The notes under the pieces: generated by a model | Told to the model about the DNA's origin: nothing | What the model saw: only the letters and a program-made list of their open reading frames with translations | The model's database searches: none | Program-made: the position numbers and the translations under genes | From: Arbacia lixula | Lineage: Eukaryota > Echinodermata > Echinoidea > Arbacioida > Arbaciidae | NCBI GenBank assembly: GCA_963669155.1 | Contig: OZ022576.1 | Coordinates: 11,925,434 to 11,989,433, forward strand | DNA length: 64,000 bases | Reading direction: 5' to 3' | Shown here: positions 59,780-64,000 of the stretch, piece by piece | Layout of the letters: every line of letters starts with the position of its first letter | Position numbering within the stretch: the stretch's first letter is position 1

Positions 59780-60273
59780 GGTGCGTCTTCATTAGCTCGA
59801 GCTGGGCAAAATAGCGAGCTTGTTCTGATCCGGCTAGCTAGCCAGATCACGAAATAGCTAGCTATTTGCGTCTTCATTAGCCAGATCAGGCAAAATAGCG
59901 AGCTATTTGGTCGAGAAAATTTCCCAAGAAATCTTGGGCTAGATGGAGCTAGCTCGAGCTAGTTCGCGAAATAGCTCGAGCTAGTTCGGAGCGTCTTCAT
60001 TAGCCTGAAAATTTCGCAATCCCGGCATGCATCAGCGCCTAGGTTTTTACACGTGCGTGAATGCGAGCTCACAACCGAAGCCATTCGGTCATGGCCTATT
60101 CCTGTCGCACACTGCTGGTATGTGCGAAACTCGGGATAATTTATGCAACCCGAGCTCGAGCTTACGTATCCCGAGTTTCGAGCTAATGAAGACGCGATTG
60201 CAACTTCAGGCTAGTTCCCCGGATCAGAGAAATAGCTCGCTATTTCGTCCGATCGGGCTAATGAAGACGCACC
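59780..60273. mobile_element. ~500-bp element with GCGTCTTCATTAGC inverted ends, copy 2
   Basis: Starts GGTGCGTCTTCATTAGCTCG and ends CGGGCTAATGAAGACGCACC. Its reverse complement aligns over its length with 51303-51814. Both copies contain GGGCTAGATGGAGCTAGCTC-like and ATGGCTTCGGTTGTGAGCTC-like cores in their respective orientations. Confidence 0.9.
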
Positions 60274-60467
60274 TACAGAGACAGAGACAGACTCCTACAT
60301 CATGATGGATATGGCCGCTTCATCACAATGACATGGGGACTGGCCAGTCAAACATTCAGAGCTGAGGACGCTGTGACGGGCTTCCAATCTACATAAAGGC
60401 ACAACGTCAAAACAAGCCTGCCAGCTCTCCTCACATATCACAATTTCCTTAAACAATTCATACTGAA

Positions 60468-60495
60468 ATGGATATATATATATATATATATATAT
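60468..60495 (+). repeat. (TA)n microsatellite
   Basis: About 13 TA dinucleotides. Confidence 0.95.
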
Positions 60496-60897
60496 TCAAA
60501 CTTGGGTCTTGGGTTGCAAGAACATACCATCTATATGGATGCCTACTTTCTTCCCCTGTCCCCCTACGACTCAATACACGCACTGCAGTTCAAAGTACGT
60601 TTGTAGCCATTTGGCAAATAGAAGTACTGTACCTAGTTTGATTTGTATTTCTACAGTTACACTCCTATTGAAAATGGGGCTTATCAAATAATAATAAAAA
60701 GAACAAACTCAGTTAATAACTATGATCACCAGCTCTCTGCATATATGCTTCTGGTGTGATGTAAGCATTATTTAGTCCCAAGAAAGTGGTCCAGCGTCAC
60801 TTGATACACATGTTAACAACAAAACTGGGACAGCTTTGTAGTTGCCATGAATACCTCGTTCTTTTCACTCCGGAATGAGTTTTTCAGAGCCTAACAC

Positions 60898-61031
60898 CCT
60901 GCAATAGCTTTGGCAAACACCTCCTGCTCCATGCTGGCTGGGGTGGTACCAGGTCCTTCTAAGGTGTGCCATGCATCACCCTGCACATGGCGGAATGTTG
61001 GTATGGCCACCTCGCTAGCTTTGCTTTCAGG
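60898..61031 (-). CDS. Probable exon, upstream part of the large gene (or another gene)
   Basis: After a strong acceptor (minus strand TTTTTATTATTAATGTCTAACAG) a frame reads PESKASEVAIPTFRHVQGDA, then WHTLEGPGTTPASMEQEVFA and KAIAGC, and a stop at 60893-60891. Composition is unmistakably coding-like in an AT-rich setting. The exon may end at a weak donor (GTGTTA) after 134 nt, phase 2, which would fit the candidate exons at 45534 or 36917. Alternatively it is a terminal exon ending at the TAG. Same strand as the large gene. Family not recognised. Confidence 0.5.
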
Positions 61032-63540
61032 CTGTTAGACATTAATAATAAAAACTGAACAATAAGTAGGGTCCTACTTTATAATGATTCATTGCAACTT
61101 CCTTTGTGATTTATATCCTATTTGTAACTCTCCACATTAGAGTTAGGGGATTGGACTTACGATTGACTTATAAAATCCTAACTCTTTATAAGACAGGGCC
61201 CAGGTCTGACTGTGGTAGACTAATAATTCTCTAGTTCTTCTTCACCTCATCCAAAATGAAACATGCATTGGACAGGGATAATTAGTGATGACTTAGTCTT
61301 GTCAGGAAGAATGAATATTTGTGATGATTTAGATCACAATGCATAACAGCCTGGGAATTGGGCTATGTTGTTAGAAATCAAACACAAGAAGGAAGCATAG
61401 CAAATAACAATAATCTGCCGTGCAGGCACAGATTAACACATTGTGACACTGTCTGGTAAGATCAGACTATAGCATCACTTGCAGGCTCATGTCAGGAGGT
61501 GGCTACAATACATATGAACATCTAGTCTACCTATTCAGACCTTATGATGGGGAACTGTGCGTGCTAGCTTCATAGGTGTGTTGAGGATATGGGGAGGTGC
61601 ATGTAAGGCTAGAACATGGCAGGACAAGAAAAAGGAGGAGGAGAAAGAAATGTTGGGGCTTAAAACCAAAGCAGAAGCATAAAAGGGGGATTATGCTCAC
61701 GCCCTAGGGCTGAGATGTCAATATTTTTGTGAAATCCAATCCCCGCGCTGTAATCTTAGGAGAATGGAAACCGAGCATATTTCTCCCATGAATAAGTGCT
61801 GAGCCAGAGGGCCACTTTTCAACACCCAAATGTTTTTGGATTCTGGGGTGCCGAACGGTGGGAAAGTAAAGGCATACATCATTATGTTTCCTAACAAAAC
61901 AGCCGTTTCCAGTTTCCAGGTTCTTATTAAACATAGAAACCAGCAAAAAACATTTCTAAACTGACACCACTGCGTAATAACAACGACTAACAAAAGAAAC
62001 TTTAGAACTCAATTATGTAATTAAACCAAGTGTAACCTGCTTCCAGACATTACACGCTGTTTGTTTTCACAACCTCATAACGGCATCAAAACACGAGACA
62101 AAATACTGGGACGTTTGGTTTACATTTAATCTAGGAAGAAACATGACGAGATAAGAGATGATTCCATCTTTGACCCCGTCTTCTGCTTACCAAGCTGTCT
62201 GGCAATCACATGTTTGAACATGGAAAAGATAATATTGACATGAACAACATGAGTCATTGAATCATTATATGCACACTTCGATGAACATGTACCTCAGGAA
62301 GACTGTACAGATTTGGTTATTTCTTAGAACATTGTCTGTACTGGTATATGATCAGAATCATAACTTTTGCAAAAAATGTAAAATGGCCACATCTCTGCTC
62401 ATTTTAATAGGAGCACATTTTCATCATCTTTATGAATATTGCGCCGAAAGATACGATTTGTGAGTACTAACTCATAGCTGCTACTACAACATTTCTTCAG
62501 TGATTTCAAAGTTGAGCAAGAAGCTCATGCTAGTATGTGTAATGATGACGAGCATGTCAACGATGCAGATCATGATAGATAGGGACAACGTGCAGTAAGG
62601 CTCCTCACATTCTGTTGGCTGTGACATGTGATCTCATTTGTCATACATTGAACAGGATGTCTCATAAGAGCAGACCTAGAGCACATTTCAGTTGTGACAG
62701 TCAAAGCAAACAGTGGGCAATTACAACAATTTAAGATGTATCCTTGAAACGTAGGGGTGCTAATTGGTAGCCGTTAGACTGGAGCTGTCCGTTAAAGGCA
62801 TGGGTTAACAATGGTAAAAATATCGGGGACAATTCATCTTGGCGGAGTCGTTCTGCCGTGACAATGGCTCCCATTCTTGTTTGATATCAGGATCATGAGA
62901 ATGAATCATCCAAAATGACATCGTTGCTGAAATCAACCGGGATCTGAACCCGCAATGACGGCAAAACGGTTCAGCCAGGATTAAGGGCCCAGTAACCCTT
63001 TCCACTTCTATCCCTTACCTTTAAGAAAGTGTGAGAAAAGAACATTCTTGTCTCATGTGGAAGGAAAGTGGTGGGGTACATAATCCTAGGCCTCTAGCAA
63101 GCCAAGACCAAGAAACTCCACATGAATAGCAGAGCCTTTCATGTAGTTGTGGTAACCATTATGCTTAACTCCCCTCTTTGTATTCCCACCGAATACTCAC
63201 ATTCGGAATCCTCAGACCAACATTAGAGATGATTGATTGACTCAAATTGCTTCAAATGCTGCTCCCAAACCTAACTTAATCTTTGTCTCTCCTACCACAT
63301 TCCCCACCCCATGGCGTTGTGCGAGCTCCGTGATTGGGCTCCAACAAAAGGCTGTTTTTCTCATGAAACAGTTATTTGTTTCCCTTGCCAGCCCCAAATT
63401 GGGAAAGGTGTTGGGGTCTCCTTTTGCCCCTTAATAGCTGCCCATGGCCCGGAGTGCCCCCCTTTGGAGCTGTTGAAAACATCCCAGCATGCTAACTATG
63501 ACCTCCTCACACAATACAATGCAGCTCCAAATACAGCGTA
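61032..63540. other. Upstream flank or further intron
   Basis: No certain gene. A minus frame near 61946-61704 follows a reasonable acceptor (TCGGCACCCCAG) but has no clear donor. A minus frame at about 62255-62187 ends at a GTAAGC donor (MTHVVHVNIIFSMF...) but does not fit the phase of the next exon. A B-box-like GGGTTCAGATCCCGG (minus strand, about 62938-62952) hints at a tRNA-derived fragment. Confidence 0.35.
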
Positions 63541-63757
63541 ACATGCCAATAGTGGGCTTATTTTTAGAAGCAGATTAAACCCAATTCACACTTGAAATAC
63601 AACACAACATGCCAGCAGTGGGTTTCTTTAAAGCATAGATAAAACCCTGTTCACATTTGAAGTACAGCACAACATGCCAGCAGTGGGTTTATTTCTAGGT
63701 GCAGATTAAAAATGGGACAAGTTTAAGGTGTAGATTAAACCCCATTCAGACTCGAGA
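63541..63757 (+). repeat. Three-copy tandem array, period 65-66 bp
   Basis: ACATGCCAGCAGTGGGTTTAT recurs at 63541, 63607 and 63672, each followed by AGGTGCAGATTAAACCC and TTCACACTTGAAATACA-like sequence. A partial fourth unit (GTGTAGATTAAACCCCATTC) closes it. Confidence 0.9.
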
Positions 63758-64000
63758 TCTGTGCACACAGGTGCAAAATCAATTCACGGATTGGGATTTA
63801 GGCGTGTGAGAGGCTGTAAGTGAAATGCATGATACCAAATGTGTTTTTCTGAATGCTGGGAAGCAACTCAAGCCACCAGCTACATTTCTAATAGCACACT
63901 TTGCTCTTCCTTAACCTTCCCACTCCTATGAGGAATAAATGGTGATATAACTGACATAGGACTAGCAACAACCAGTACTGAGAGGATTAATCTATCTCCT

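Noticed and set aside
60027..60305. Frame shared between two loci (also 51283-51567), which looked like a conserved peptide
   Set aside because: The similarity is explained by the two copies of the ~500-bp palindromic element; stops and frames are not preserved as a gene.

Overview
The window is metazoan nuclear DNA: AT-rich, intron-rich, full of dinucleotide microsatellites, homopolymer G runs, tandem duplications and short palindromic DNA elements. The one confidently identified gene, anapc15, is animal-type. The mix of long introns and abundant foldback/MITE-like repeats fits a marine invertebrate deuterostome, and a sea urchin is my best guess. The organism assignment is inference.

Two protein genes are supported, both on the minus strand and arranged head-to-tail. 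(1) anapc15, encoding the small APC/C subunit ANAPC15 (Mnd2 family), lies complete in four coding exons between 7907 and 4325 (117 codons). Its stop codon is only about 35 bp from a roughly 1.9-kb minisatellite with a 14-bp unit (about 2352-4291), so the 3' UTR probably runs into or ends beside that array. Its first intron contains a nested inverted repeat. (2) A large multi-exon gene ends in a 2.19-kb terminal exon (16767-14581) encoding a 728-residue, Ser/Arg/Gln-rich, probably disordered tail. Reading intron sequence on the minus strand, I find phase-compatible upstream exons at 23834-23749, 29496-29470, 33170-33059, 34593-34529 and less certainly 36917-36880, 45534-45478 and 61031-60898. 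Together they predict a multi-pass membrane protein with two closing transmembrane helices and a long cytoplasmic tail. I do not recognise the family with confidence; insect Tincar is one candidate worth testing.

Layout: 1-2340 is repeat-bearing flank with a 402-bp element of perfect 23-bp inverted ends and telomere-like contents; 2352-4291 minisatellite; 4325-7907 anapc15; 8143-8710 purine-rich microsatellite upstream of anapc15; 8.7-14.5 kb intergenic and probable 3' UTR of the large gene; 14.6-61 kb the large gene, more than 90% intron; 61-64 kb probably further intron or flank. The intronic space carries several element families: a ~90-bp palindromic repeat with TTAACCCTTT-type ends (at least seven copies), a ~500-bp element with GGTGCGTCTTCATTAGC ends (two full and one internally deleted copy), a ~455-bp element with CCCCGTTCATATA ends, two long near-perfect hairpins (53.0 and 58.5 kb), and many two- to five-copy tandem duplications. 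No rRNA, tRNA, CRISPR, operon or viral gene was seen.

The two genes are not obviously linked in function. ANAPC15 promotes turnover of the mitotic checkpoint complex on the anaphase-promoting complex; the large gene looks like a membrane protein with a regulatory tail.
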